Source of the DNA: Vombatus ursinus
Lineage: Eukaryota; Chordata; Mammalia; Diprotodontia; Vombatidae
Reading direction: 5' to 3'
DNA length: 64,000 nt
Assembly (NCBI RefSeq): GCF_900497805.2
Contig: NW_020954581.1
Coordinates: forward strand, 1,111,147-1,175,146
The notes under the pieces were generated by a model. It was not told the DNA's origin. It saw nothing but the letters and a program-made list of their open reading frames with translations, and searched no databases. Position 1 is the first letter of the stretch. Each line of letters begins with the position of its first letter. A program made the position numbers and the translations under genes. Shown in pieces: positions 11,600 to 23,559 of the stretch.

Positions 11600-12545
11600 A
11601 TCTTACTTAGGACCTTTCTAGTTCCCCGGCTTCTTGGTTTCTGAACCACCGCAACTCCTGTGGCATCCATCTCCACTGAGTCTACTCAGGTCATCACGCC
11701 TTTTATCTTACCATCATTTAAAACTTAACCTCCAACATTTGGAAGTCAAAAATTGTCTTCTTTGCTACTCTCCTCCTGACGTCTGGGCTCTTAGCGCCTA
11801 CCCTCTTCTCTCAGTCCACCAACCCTGTTCTGGTTTTACTTTCCTCCCTTAATAATCTTGTTCCTGTGGTCACCAGTTTCACTCATGTACTTTTCCATCC
11901 TTAAATCTCTCCCCCTCCTTGAAATCCAGCCATTCTTATCCCTTCTGTTGTTCAGTCATTTTCAGTTGTGTCGGACTCTCCGCGACCCCATTTGGAGTTT
12001 TCTTGGCAAAGATATTGGAGTGATTTGCCATTTCCTTCTTCAGCTGATTTTACAGATGAGTAATTGAGCGCAAACGGGTTAAGTGGCTTGCCTAGGGTCA
12101 CACAGCTAGTAAGAGTCTGAGGCCAGATCTGAACTCAGGAAGATGACAGGCTTGGCACCCTATCCACTGAGCCACCAAACTGCCCCACTCCTTTGCTACT
12201 AGTGCTCGATCTTAAACAGCCACCACCATTTACCTTCTCCTCTGCTACTCTCAAGGAACAGAGAATTCCTGGAGGAAGTCATGAAACTTTGCTGATTGAG
12301 TCTACTACAAATTCATACCCTCTTAGCTCACCTTACTGCTCCATTAAAAAATTTTATTCGTCTTTTACTGGCACCTTATCACATTCCCCAGAGGGGTTAT
12401 TCCATCTCCCCAAAAAGTGGATTCAGCAGAATAATATATACAATCTCTATGTAACACTGGGCACAGTATTTAATTCTTTCTGCTCTCTCCTCCTTCCTAG
12501 AAGGGGTAGTGCTGAATCTCAACTATGTCTTACCTATTTCTCTCT
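11600..12545 (+). repeat. probable L2 LINE region interrupted by a SINE
   Basis: Pyrimidine-rich sense text such as CTCCTCCTGACGTCTGGGCT and CAACCCTGTTCTGGTTTTAC resembles the L2 region before the reverse transcriptase. The open frames here are short and I could not fix the alignment, so the family is a guess. A WSINE copy splits it at 11945-12186. Confidence 0.4.
11945..12186 (-). repeat. WSINE-like SINE, full length
   Basis: From TGTTGTTCAGTCATTTTCAG to ATCCACTGAGCCACCAAACT. Confidence 0.88.
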
Positions 12546-12903
12546 TTATCCCTTTCCTTTCTCACAGTAGAGGATAGAGATTTAATTAGCCACATCATAT
12601 TATAGTAGCTGGCTCATTTTTTTAACCAAACAGCAATACAATGGGCTTCAGGTTCACATGATTTTTTTTTAACTTATAGCAGATGAAAAGTTATTAATAC
12701 AATCACAATAGCCCAGAGCTCCCACTTAGGACTCTCGGCCCCAATTTAAAGTTTTGTGAATCTCTAACTAACCGCTAGCTCTTAAGGATACAGGGAACAT
12801 TGAAGTAAAAGAGGTGAGCAGAATATATTACAGTGTCTATTCCTAGAGAGGCACAGAGAAAGTTGGGAAAAGAGTAAACCTTGGGGGGAAAACTTTGGGG
12901 ATA

Positions 12904-13038
12904 AGGCAGCTAGGTGGCATAGTGGATAGAGCTCTATCCTTGGAGTCAGGAGGAGCTGAGTTCAAATCTGGCCTCAGACACTTGACACTTACTAGCTGTG
13001 TGACCCTGGACAAGTCACTTAACCCCAATTGCCTCACC
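12904..13038 (+). repeat. short marsupial tRNA-derived SINE
   Basis: AGGCAGCTAGGTGGCATAGT head, the diagnostic CAGACACTTGACACTTACTA and the end CCAATTGCCTCACC mark the short type also seen at 26540, 37796 and 48899. Confidence 0.88.
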
Positions 13039-13039
13039 C

Positions 13040-13550
13040 CAACTTCTCTCGGTCCTTGAAGAGGTGAATCCAGGCAATGGTTTCAGTCCAGATCCTATGT
13101 TCTAAGATGCTTTGAGCCCTTGATGGTCCACCTCTAGTTCTCCACCCCTCCCCCTGCAGTGACTCAATCCTCCTTGTGGTTTCTCCTTTTCAGTTTCTAT
13201 TTTCAGCTATTGCCACTGATTCTTTCCATTTTCAACCATTAAGTCCTAAGTGGGGCTGGGGACACTGTCTCCTCCCTGCTGCTTTGGCTGCTCAGTTGCA
13301 ATCCCCACTGCTTGCTCTCATTCTGTCTTTTGCATACTATGGATATCCTCTTAAGGACTCCTCAACATCACTCAAGTCTGCCTGTGGATTTAAAGATCAT
13401 TGCAGTCCCATATCAGTCTTAGGGCTGAGTGAGAATGCTTGTCCTTCTGAACTATGAAGCTCAGGATGTCAGTTCTCAAATCCCTGATGCATCTATAATA
13501 TCATCAATGAAAAGAATACTTTGAAAGGAGCCAAACTCTGAGTCATTAAC
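13040..13550. other. unassigned intronic DNA
   Basis: Pyrimidine-rich; a 93-codon open frame at 13176-13457 has no recognised similarity. No exon support (no DDAH1 match). Confidence 0.4.
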
Positions 13551-13554
13551 AGGA

Positions 13555-13738
13555 TTGTAGATGAGAGCTAGAAGGGACCTTCTCCCTATCATTTTACAGA
13601 TGAGGAAACTGAGGATCAGAGAAACTGGTTTACCCAGAGTCATGCAGCTAGTTGGTATCAGAAATAGGATTTGAATACAGGTCTTCCTGGCTTGAAATCC
13701 AGTATTGTATCCACTTGAGAGGCCATGCTTCCTTTAAA
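13555..13738 (-). repeat. MIR/THER-type SINE
   Basis: GAGCTAGAAGGGACCTTCTC, TTTTACAGATGAGGAAACTG, then TCATGCAGCTAGTTGG. Confidence 0.8.
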
Positions 13739-14144
13739 GATTCAAACCTACATCTCAACTCCAATTTCAGTCTTTTTTTCCATTACTATACCACAGCCAG
13801 AAGGATATGTTATAGTAACCAGTCTTGGTCCTGGAAAACCAATTGAAACATCCATCCCTCCTCTTTAGAGAGGTGGAAACTATGGAGCAGAATGTTGTAT
13901 ACATTACCAGACACAATTATGTATTAATTCTTTTTGCTTAACTGCTTTTCTTTGTTATAAGAGAAGATTGATTGAAGGTGGGAGAGAACTGTATTCAGAA
14001 ACAACTGATATAGAAACAAAAGGTGTTAATAATACATTTACTGAAACATTAATGGATTCAGACATCTGTTATCTAGGCTCATAGGATGCTGGATCTGTGG
14101 CTTCCATTCCATTGTATAAGTGGTTTGAGAAGAGGCATGATGTC

Positions 14145-14370
14145 CGTGATGGACAGAGCACTAACCTAGGAGCCAGGAGACCTGTGTTCACTCCTACCTT
14201 ACACTCTTATTATGTTAAGTAGTTAGTTACTTATGTTTGATCATAAAGAAGTCACTCAACCTGTCAGCGTCTCTGGTGATGATCTGAAAAGGGGGAGGGA
14301 CAGTAATACTTATGCTACCAGAAGAAAATCCTTTACAAGCTTTAAACCTCTAGATAAATGGGATCCATTA
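14145..14370 (+). repeat. MIR-type SINE, diverged
   Basis: GGACAGAGCACTAACCTAGG, TCACTCAACCTGTCAGCGTC and a tail AAATCCTTTACAAGCTTTAA. Confidence 0.6.
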
Positions 14371-14554
14371 CCTGGTCACTCATGATCAGAGGTCTTTGGA
14401 CTTTCTCTTTGTTTCTGAGCATCACTGACTATTTATCAGCCAGTTCTCCAGTCCGGAGCACAAAATAAAGTACGCTAGAACAGACAGCACCAACTCTGGC
14501 TGTAGCCAGAAAAAAAAAGGAGTCAAAATTGGGGGGGGCGGGGCAGAGTTCAAT

Positions 14555-14692
14555 CTCAGATGAACAACTGAGGTTCTCAGAGATTAGGTGACTTACTTGT
14601 GCTCACACAAATAGTAAGGGTGCAAGGCAAGGGCTGACCCCAGGTCTTCAGGCTCCTGATCCAATAATGATTCCACTAGAGTTGCCCTGCTA
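14555..14692 (-). repeat. MIR-type SINE fragment
   Basis: ATTAGGTGACTTACTTGTGC and GACCCCAGGTCTTCAGGCTC in antisense order. Confidence 0.65.
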
Positions 14693-14694
14693 TT

Positions 14695-16385
14695 TCTCAA
14701 ACCAGTTGTTCACTGGAAGAATGATTTCTGCCTGGAGTGTTGAAAATATACTTTCCATCATGACCCATTACGGTTTTGTACTATGCCAAAAATCCATATC
14801 CATATTCAATCTGACACCTTGGGAGCAGGATAAATAAAGCATCAGCTGAATTAGGGCAAAGGTGGCTGTGGGATTTGTGTCATTGTTGGAAATTACATGT
14901 ATAACTGTCTTAGGTATTGACGAAGATACTGCTTTCAAATAACTTGATTTGAAAAGCAAACGTTTTTGACAGGCAGAAGGGTCACTGGGCATCCAGGAAT
15001 AGTAGAGAGTAAATCTAAAGGTATATTTTAACCATAATTCAATTGTTCTTCAGGCTCTGAAGGGAATAGCCCCTCACAGCCCCTTCTTCTCCTCCCCCAA
15101 ACACTTAGAACATTGGGATTTGGGTGATACTTGGAAATAATAAAATGAGAGACAGAGAAAAGTTAAAACCCCATCTGCTACAGACTCACCATCCCTAGCA
15201 TGGCAGCCAGCACTGAAGCCAAGCATTGAACTTCTCAGAGATTAACTAGACAGGTCTTTGGACCAGAAGTCCATTCACTACACCTTCCCTGAAGTTTAGA
15301 ACTCGCCAGAACTGCTTCTCTCCTGGCCTTGCCTTCCGAAATCCTCAGTTATCACCTCACCATAATGAAGGATCAGAGTAAGACATCCTCACAGACAGGA
15401 GGGAAAGCAATCACTTTTCTATTTAAAGCAATTATTTTTTCCCCACTTGCTTCATTAATTCAGATTCTTTTAAAATATGCTCTTAGGTGCGTTGTCAGTA
15501 ATGTTTAAGAACATTTTAAATCAATCAGTTCGTTGAATATTGATTTTTTTAACCAATGATGTTTTAATGAGTGTTTAAAGCAGCCTTTCAGATACTCTAA
15601 AACAAATCTCTAAGCCTACTTCTTTCTATCTCTGGCTGCTGAAGGAAATGGTTAGTGATCATAGCTAGTCAGCCTGGTTTCATCAAGCACATACCCCACC
15701 ACTCTCCTATTTTGCCAGAATCCACTGCTAAAATCTGGAGGACGTTTGGGGAATGGGAGGGAGTGTAAGGGTGGAGAGAGCACATAGTAGCTTTTTTCAA
15801 GTATTTGAAGCCCTGTCCATTGAAGAGAGATTAGATTTGTTCTGCCCAACCCTGGAGGGCAGGAATAGGAGAAACAAACAGGTGAAAATAGCCAAGAGGA
15901 AAATATAGGCTGCCTAACAATTACTCCTATCCAAAAATAGAATAGATTGATTTGGGAAATAGAAGGTTGCCCTCACTGGAGGACCCCAAGCAAAGACTTA
16001 ATCTTAACTCAGAACTTTGTTCAACAAGGCTCCTTTCCAACCTGCTTTCTGAGAAATAGCCTTTTCTGGCCATTTTCCCATTTCTTTTTTTTCCTCAAAT
16101 AACTTGAGTTATTGCTTCGTTTACAAGCCCTTAACATTAAAAAATAAAAAATAAAAACTAGTGCTGTAGGGAAGCCTATAATTTGGCCTTCTCTATTGGA
16201 ATTCTAGTTTCAAAAAGAAAGCAGTCATATCCTACTGATTAAATATAAGGTACTTGTGAAATTGATTTACAGGAAACTTTTTTTCTCTCAAGAGGTTAAA
16301 GAAAGTTACAAAGTATTATTTCAAGTTTCCACGTTCATAATATCTGGGTATAACATTGCATCCACAGTAAGTGGTCAATATATGA
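14695..16385. other. unassigned intronic DNA
   Basis: About 1.7 kb without recognised exon or repeat family. A possible MIR remnant lies at 15230-15300; I could not confirm it. Confidence 0.4.
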
Positions 16386-16399
16386 CTCAATTTATTGAG

Positions 16400-18160
16400 T
16401 CCTTCTCATCTCCTCCTATACACCAGTCTTGGAGAAAGAAGTGGCTTCTTGCCACTTGCCAATTGGCAACTTTTTTTCCTTCTGCCCTTGATTCAATCCC
16501 CTCTTGTCTTTTCCCAGAGCCTGACCCATCTTCCTCATCCTTCACTGTCTACCAGCTCGTTAGCACTGCCTGCAAACACCAGGTCTCTCGAATTCAATAT
16601 GAAAACGAAAATGAAAACCTTGACTTGATCTTGCCATACCCTTAAGCCAGCATCCTATATCTCTTTCCAATTTCAGTGGCAACTCATAGAAAGTTACCTT
16701 CCTTGACATGCTAATTACCTACTCACTTCTGCTTTGCAGTTTGACTTCTACAACCAATATTGCAGACACTGCTCTCCCAATGGTCTTTTAGTGAGAAACT
16801 GATTTCTTATTTGATAAATGTGGTGCTTTTTCCAGTGCTCATCCTCTTTAACATTCCTGCAACTGTTACCAGTCAGCCATTGCATGGTGCTAGATGCCTT
16901 CTCCTCCTTTGTCTTTGGTGATTTTGCTCACCTTGGTGTATTTCAGTCTCCTATTGCTGGATCGTCATCCACTCCTTACCCTCAACCATAAGTGTTCAAC
17001 AGGTCTGTATCCTAGAACTTCATCTCTTACATCTCTACACTCTTTCCCTTGGTGATTTCATCCACTTTCAAAGATTCAGTTATCATCTCTATGCAGATGA
17101 CTCCCAAATTTGTTATTTGATCCCTAATCTCCCTCAAAATTCAGTCCAGCGTCAACAACTTACCTGTTGAATTACTCTACCTATATGTGCAAAATGGAAA
17201 TCATTATATGAACCCATTGAGTATATATACATGTGTGTATGTGTATGTATGTATATGTATGTATGTATGTACATGTGTGTATGTATATGTATATACATAC
17301 ATATGTGTGTGTGTATGTAATCATTATATGCCCCATCCATATATATACACACACACATATACACACACATACATATACATATACATATGTACACACATAC
17401 ACATAAAAATATGTATGTATGTATAAATCTTGTCTATTTTTGTGCTCCCAGTCACCCCAGCTAAAAATCTCAGAGTTTTTCCTTTCTCTTTCTACCCATA
17501 TCCATTCCATGGCTAACCATTGCCCTTCTCTCTCCACTGCTCTACTTACCAATGGTTTCCCGCCTGGTTCAGGCCCTCATCACCTCTCATCTGAACTATT
17601 ATTGTAAAAGCCTCCTAATTGGTCTTCCTGTTTCTGGTCTTTCTCCTTTTCATTCTATCCTCCCACCCACTTATCAACATAATCCTACTTAAGGCAGAGA
17701 TCTGGCCAGGTCACTACCCTACTTAAAACTTTCAGCAACTAACAGTTGCCTCTAAGATAGAATATGAACTCCTTGGCCTGGCATTTATCTGCCTTCACAT
17801 TCTGACTCCAGTCTATCTGTCCAGAGTTGGCTCATGGTATTCCCCTTCACACACTCTATATTCCAGCCAAACTGTGCTAGCTGTGCTCCTCACCCTCAAA
17901 ATTCCATTTCCATCACTTAAAATTCTTCTCATAGAGGCTCAGTCCAGGTGTCACCTTGTCTAAGAAGTTTTCCTAGACCTTTCCAGTAAATGCTTCTCCC
18001 TCCTCAAATTCCCTTGTATTTGCTTCTCGGCACATACATGTATTCCTCTTGTACAGTGAATGTAAACTCCTTGAATTGGGGGATTATCTCATTTTCAACT
18101 CTGTGCTGCCAGTGTCTCACACATAATTAGCACCTAATAAATGTTTCTTGAATTTAATGT
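16400..18160 (+). repeat. L2 LINE, about 1.75 kb, with YADD motif and 3' end
   Basis: The sense strand carries L2 ORF2 remnants: SLGDFIHF followed by a YADD reverse-transcriptase box (17090-17101), VQALITSHLNYYC-like text near 17570, and an L2 3' end finishing AGCACCTAATAAATGTTTCT near 18150. Many stops and a long microsatellite (17221-17427) break the frame. It is a dead, 5'-truncated copy. Confidence 0.85.
17221..17427. repeat. TATG/TACA compound microsatellite
   Basis: TG/TATG-rich up to 17315, then CA/CATA-rich from 17345: the two halves are near complements and could fold into a hairpin. It sits inside the L2 copy. Confidence 0.9.
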
Positions 18161-18244
18161 GATTTAATTTAGCACCTAAAGATATAATGATCAAAAAATA
18201 ATAATAAAATGGGATGTTCCCTTAGTGCTTTTCTTCCCAAAAGC

Positions 18245-18440
18245 TCAAAGCTATTTCATTAGTATTCATCTCCGCAACATGCCTTGGGAGATTAAGAGGA
18301 GAAGGCATCATCTTTATGATGAAGAACACAAGAAACAGAATTCAAGCAACCCACCCAGGGTCATACAGTGAGTTAGAGGCTGAGCCAGGACTAGCAGATA
18401 GACCTTGTGAGTCTAATTCCCCTCAGGTGCTTTTTCAAGA
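18245..18440 (-). repeat. MIR-type SINE
   Basis: GCAACCCACCCAGGGTCATA and AGAGGCTGAGCCAGGACTAG in antisense order. Confidence 0.65.
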
Positions 18441-18555
18441 ACTGGACTTTGTTGTTTCCCAAGACATTCCAATGCTTGTTGTTTGTTATTCTAAAAATCA
18501 CCCACTGGAAGCAGATTTCACATCTGACCCTGAAGTACCCTAATTGGTTTTCTCC

Positions 18556-18793
18556 AAGCAGCTAGGTTAGCATGGTGGCTAGATAGAACTCCAGGCCTGG
18601 AGTCAGGAAGAGCTGAATTCAAATGTAGCCTCAAACACTTATCAGCTCTGTAACCCTGGTAAAGTCACTTAACCTCTGCCTCAGTTTCCTCCACTGTAAA
18701 ATGGAGATAATAATAGCACTTACCTCACAGGGTTGTTGTGAGGATCAAATGAGATTATATTTGTGAAGTGTTTAACAGTGCCTGGCAAATTCT
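18556..18793 (+). repeat. tRNA-derived SINE with MIR-like tail
   Basis: AGCAGCTAGGTTAGCATGGT head, TCACTTAACCTCTGCCTCAG, and tail GTTGTTGTGAGGATCAAATG, CAGTGCCTGGCAAA. Confidence 0.85.
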
Positions 18794-18895
18794 TATTTTC
18801 TTCCTTCCTACCTTCACTCTTTCCTTTCTTCTTTCCCTCCTTCCCTTCCTTCCTTCCTCTCTCTCCCTTCCTTTTTTCCTTTTTTCTTTCCTTTG
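18794..18895. repeat. CT-rich simple repeat (CCTT)n
   Basis: A run of TTCC/CCTT units directly after the SINE tail. Confidence 0.8.
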
Positions 18896-19214
18896 AAATA
18901 TTCTAGAAGTTGGCAAAAAGTTCACCACTACCCATTTTAGCAAATATTCTGTGTCAGAAGTTAGCCCCAAATTTGTAGGTGCAATATACATTTATAGGTA
19001 GAAAAAAAAAAGATCTTCTTCCAAAGTCTCCCTGACAGCCTCATCATGACCTAAAGGTAACCTGGAGTGCTCAAGGCTACACAGGCAGGATGCAAGTTCT
19101 AGCAATCCCTACCAAGATAAAAAGGTTTCAAGTGCAAGGCTACCCAGCCTGTCTGTCATCTGAGCACTAACTTTGCTGAATTCAGAGAAGCTTGTCACTG
19201 GATTTTCCAAGGTT

Positions 19215-19578
19215 GATCGGGAGGCAGTGAGATACAGTGGGAAGAACGCTCAACTCGGAGGCTTGAGCTCACATCACAGCTCTACTATTTACAATCTCTT
19301 TCACCTTAGATAAGTCGAAGGATATGAGTTCAACTCCCATCTCTGGTGCTTACTACCTGAGTTGCTTTGAGCAAGTCATCTTATCTCTCTGGGCTTCAAT
19401 TTCCCCATCTGTAAAAATAAAGGGGTTTAGATTTCATTGTCTCTGAGGTCCCCTTCTGCTCCTGCTCAGTAATTCTATGACATTAAGTTATTTGGTGTGG
19501 GCCTCAGTTTCCTCATCTGTAAAATGAAGGGGTTGAATTAGATGACCTCCTTCTAGCTCTAGACCAATGATACTATGA
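19215..19578 (+). repeat. MIR/THER SINE with a second MIR/THER inserted in it
   Basis: The outer element is seen as CAGTGAGATACAGTGGGAAG to TCACCTTAGATAAGTC and resumes at GTGGGCCTCAGTTTCCTCAT. The inner element (about 19318-19482) has its own core, TTGCTTTGAGCAAGTCATCT, and its own tail ending TAATTCTATGAC. Confidence 0.7.
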
Positions 19579-19579
19579 A

Positions 19580-20288
19580 CCTTTTGGCCACAACATTTTC
19601 AAAGACCATCATATACGAAGGTGTCTGTGGAGGAAGTACCCACAGCATTGACATTTCAAATCCTTAAAGTGCATGGGAGAAAAACATTTCAAAAGCAAAT
19701 TGCTGAATCCTTGAACATGAAAAGAGCTCATATGAAAGCTATTTAGTAGGATGTCCTCTTGAGTAAAAAACTGGCAACTCAAAGAAATGGCTCTTATTTA
19801 AAAGGGGGGAAAATTGGTGATGGACCCTTTAGAAATAAAAGTCCTCGGATGTGTAATCTCGCTTCTAATGGAATGCTGATGTTCAGCCAGAGACAGGTGT
19901 GCGGCAGTATCTTCAGCAAAATTCTTATAGAATATAAGGCAGTTTATCCTGTTTGCCTTCTTTCACATTTCTCCATACTGATAAAGTTAACCTCTTATAT
20001 TCAGAATTTATCTGCTGTCATACCTTATTCCCCAGGCTCTCACTGGATACTTGGAAGGCACTCAGTTAAGACCTTGGTGTAATTTGGGAACAAATACGTG
20101 TTTGGGTTCTATGAAGAGAAATACAAGCAGTCCTTAACTTACCAAAGTTATCTATGCTTCCAAAGGACTATCCTTGCCCCAAAACTGCCCACCCCCTCTC
20201 AACATAGCCTTCAATAATGGGGCACTCATTGCCATTATACAGGAAGTCATTATTAAAAACCCTGAAGCCTTGAAAATCAGATGGGCAG
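19580..20288. other. unassigned intronic DNA
   Basis: A 107-codon open frame at 19759-20082 has no recognised similarity and no splice support. Confidence 0.4.
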
Positions 20289-20294
20289 GCCACA

Positions 20295-20545
20295 AAATTT
20301 TATGAAGTGCCTATTATGTGCTTAAGTGCAGAATATGCAAAGAGAGGCAAAAATGGTCCCTGCCTTCAAGAAGCTTACATTTATTGAGGGAAACAGCATA
20401 TAAATGAATAGGTACCTGGTACCTACCTAGAAGATACATACAAAATAGATGGAAGGTAGGTTTCGAGGGGAGGAAGATGTCATCATTTGGGGTTGCGGGA
20501 TGGGAGAGGGGGCCAAAAAGGTGCTATTTGAGAGGGTCTGTAGAA
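20295..20545 (-). repeat. L2 LINE 3' part
   Basis: TGAAGTGCCTATTATGTGCT and TGGTCCCTGCCTTCAAGAAG are the reversed L2 3' end and adjoining text. A second short piece of the same end lies at 20738-20775. Confidence 0.7.
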
Positions 20546-20547
20546 AT

Positions 20548-21115
20548 TGAGGAAGGTATTAACCAGTGAAAAAGTTTCCCAGATTCCTAGGTAGCCAGGT
20601 CTGACACAAACATCTTTTCCCACACCTTCTGAATACTTTTATTTTATCTTCACAATGCCTGAACTCTTACTAGTTAAAAATCCATTTGGTTTAATCAGTA
20701 TGCTTTTAAAAAAAAAATGGTTGGGGGACAGAGTAGAAGCAAACATTTATTAAGTGCCCACTGTGTACAAAGCAGCCATTTATACATTAGCATGAATTAG
20801 TTCGGTTATAGGATCATAATTTAAATCTGTTAGTTTCATCCTATCACTTAGGGGAGAATAGCTATACTGAGAAAACAGGAATTGGAGGAAGGTGGAAAAG
20901 AAAGGGAAGAGATTTTTTTTTGGTCATGGAGTATTTGTGAGATAAAGGGGGCCTGGATAGGATGCCACCCAAGGAATTGTAAAGAAATAGAAGAACCCTG
21001 AGCACAGGGGCCTGGAAATAGAGGGGCTAGAATGTGGAATTTGGGCACAGAAAAAGAGGTAGAACGGAGACAAGGACAAACTTGGTCTTTCAGAGCTCAT
21101 CTCCTAGATTGCCAA
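20548..21115. other. mostly unassigned intronic DNA
   Basis: Apart from the short L2-like piece at 20738-20775 nothing was recognised. Parts at 20870-21050 may be a decayed antisense L2 body. Confidence 0.35.
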
Positions 21116-21129
21116 TCTTGTAGCCAATC

Positions 21130-21430
21130 TTGACTTAAAAATAAGTCAAGTCATATTTGAACAGGCTGAATCTCTGTCACCATTGTATTCCTATTGTGGC
21201 CTCCTTCAAAAAACTCTTTCCTGATTCATCCTGAGTTGTCATTCCCCTCACTCCCCACACTTGCATTTTTATTTTTTATATATCCAGTGTTTACTTATCT
21301 GTGAATATGTTGTCTATTATGGAATGTAAGCATCTTGAAAGCAGGAACCACCTCAGTTTTGCTCTCGTATTGCTAGTTAGTACCTAGCCCAGTGCCTGGA
21401 ATATAAATTCTAGTTAATTGATTCATTGTT
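21130..21430 (+). repeat. L2 LINE 3' end
   Basis: CCTCCTTCAAAAAACTCTTT, GGAATGTAAGCATCTTGAAA, CCCAGTGCCTGGAATATAAA in sense order. Confidence 0.75.
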
Positions 21431-21957
21431 TAAATTTAGGAGGCAAAGGTTTACAAAAAACAGACTGAGTTATATTCTAGCAGAAGCTGTTATACTTCCT
21501 GTGCTAGGCTATCAGTCATATCAATATCAGATTTCGCCCATTGGATGAAGGGACCCAAGAAAAGGGAAGAAAACACCCTTCCTCTTTATCTTCCTCTCTT
21601 CTCTAGTACATGGCCCCTGCTGCCAGAACCAAGACTTTGAACCGCTAGTATAAATACGGTCCAAAGTCTGAGACTTGGAGGACACCCTGTATTATAGTCC
21701 AACTCATCCTGTGAGTTAAAAAGCTTTTGTGTCTGCCCTTGAGACCCAACCACCATCTATAACTTTGTTACTGTGGGAAAATGTGTTTTCTTCACAAGTT
21801 CCAAACATTTATAAATGAACTTTTGAAACAAACCATTCATAAGTTGGGGTCTGCCTATGTTGCTTATACAAGATAATTCTTCTTTTATGGTCGATTTAGG
21901 TTAAGGTAGTAGGTTAATTTGAGTAATATATTCCTTACCCCTGCATGCATACATACT

Positions 21958-21966
21958 ATTTCTCTC

Positions 21967-22036
<70 letters not shown>

Positions 22037-22094
22037 TCTCTGTCTCTCTCTGTGACTCTCTCTCCCTCCCCCTTTCTCCCTCCCTCCCTCTCAG
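21958..22094. repeat. (TC)n simple repeat
   Basis: About 137 bp of CTCTCT with TGTCTC interruptions. Confidence 0.93.
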
Positions 22095-22149
22095 AAATTT
22101 TCCCTGAAAAGCAACAAAAAATTTTAAAATTAAGACTTAATAGACTTCA

Positions 22150-22397
22150 GGAGCAGCTAGGTGGCACAGTGGATTAAGTGCTGGATCTGGAGTCAGAAAG
22201 TTCTGTGTTCAAATTTGACCTCAGACACTAGCTGTGTGATCCCAGGCAAGTCACTTTACCCTGTTTGCCTCAGTTTCTTCATCTGTAAAATCATCTGGAG
22301 AAGGAAACAGCCAACCACGCCAGTATCTTTGCCAAGAAAACCCCAAATGGGGTCAGTACGAGTCCGAGACAGCTGAAAAAACAACTAAACAAAGCAA
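22150..22397 (+). repeat. WSINE-like SINE, full length
   Basis: AGCAGCTAGGTGGCACAGTG head, AAACCCCAAATGGGGTCAGT near the 3' end. Confidence 0.9.
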
Positions 22398-22559
22398 CAT
22401 GCAGAGTTATACCAGAGTAATAAGAGGAGATTTCTTTCTGAGGTTAAGACAAGATAGAATAGACTTACCCTTGGGTTCCCTCCATGACACCTCATCATGG
22501 ATGGAGTTGACTCCGGGTTTCTTAAGTCAATTCTAGGGAAGCACAAGCTCTTTTGGAAT

Positions 22560-22690
22560 CACAGTTTTAAGGCAGGAAAGGACGTCATCATTTTAAAGAT
22601 GAGCCAAATGAGCTCAGTTCAAAGCCTGAATGACTTGCCCAGGTAGTCAGTGGCCGAGTCAGGGTTCCAACCCAGCCTCCACCATTCTGC
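22560..22690 (-). repeat. MIR-type SINE fragment
   Basis: AATGACTTGCCCAGGTAGTC and TCAGGGTTCCAACCCAGCCT in antisense order. Confidence 0.65.
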
Positions 22691-22749
22691 TGCCATGTTT
22701 CTGGCAGGTCCTTCCAATGGCTTCCATTGTTCCAGAAGAACGGGTCTGG

Positions 22750-23118
22750 TAATAGAAGGTTTTCTTGTCTTCCCTTCTCAGGTTCCCTTGGCTTCCTTCA
22801 GGTCTCGTCTTCAGTCCTGCCATCTGCAGGTGGCCTTTCCCCCCTAACTGGTGCCTTTCCTCATCCCCTATGGCCCCACCACTGGTGCCTTTCCTCATCA
22901 CCCCATCCCCCCATCCCCCCACCACAGTGCCTTTCCTTGGGAGATTTTCTTCCATTTACTATGCTCGTGTGTCTTGCATAAACATAGTTGTCTCCCCCAT
23001 TAGACTGTGAACTCTTCGAGGGTAGAGACATTTCTAGCCTTTTTTTTTACATCCCCTGGTACTTAGCACGTTGTTTCACACATGGTAAGCATTTAATAAA
23101 TGCTGATTGGTTGATTAG
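22750..23118 (+). repeat. L2 LINE 3' end
   Basis: TTAGACTGTGAACTCTTCGA, CTGGTACTTAGCACGTTGTT, ATTTAATAAATGCTGATTGG. Around 22845-22930 a GTGCCTTTCCTCATC phrase is tandemly repeated within it. Confidence 0.8.
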
Positions 23119-23245
23119 TGGTTCATGGTTTGAATCTATCCCTTAACTTTATCTCCTAGAGTTATAGAAGTGTCCAATGGCCTCAAGGAGAATTCAGTAT
23201 TGGAATCCTGTTGGCTTGACCCCACCAACCTGTGACATATACATA

Positions 23246-23490
23246 GAGGCAGCTAGGTTATGCTATATGTGGATAGACTCTAGGCCTAGAGTCAGGAAGA
23301 CCTGAGTTCAAATCCAGCCTCAGACACTTAGTAGCTGTGTGATCCTGGGCAAGTCACTTAACCTCTGTCTGCCTCAGTTTCCTCAGCTGTAAAATGGGGA
23401 TAATAATAGCACCTACTTTCTAAGGTTATTGTGAGGATCAAATGAGAGGATAATTTTTGTAAAGCACTTAGCACAGTAGATGTTAGCTAT
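23246..23490 (+). repeat. tRNA-derived SINE with MIR-like tail
   Basis: AGGCAGCTAGGTTATGC head, GTCACTTAACCTCTGTCTGC, tail GTAAAGCACTTAGCACAGTA. Confidence 0.88.
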
Positions 23491-23499
23491 TATTGATGT

Positions 23500-23545
23500 T
23501 ACTATCATTATTATTATTATTATTATTATCATTATTATTGTTATG
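23500..23545. repeat. (ATT)n microsatellite
   Basis: TTATTATTATTATT follows the SINE tail and probably grew from it. Confidence 0.9.
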
Positions 23546-23559
23546 CATGCTCTTATACC

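Noticed and set aside
12193-12570. 125-codon open frame as an exon or gene
   Set aside because: No similarity to DDAH1 or another known protein; it begins inside a probable L2 region and lacks convincing splice signals.
17152-17552. Tyr/Ile/His/Thr/Cys-rich open frames
   Set aside because: They are translations of the TATG/TACA microsatellite inside an L2.
20290-20545. Exon with coding text
   Set aside because: The text is the reversed L2 3' end, seen many times in the window.
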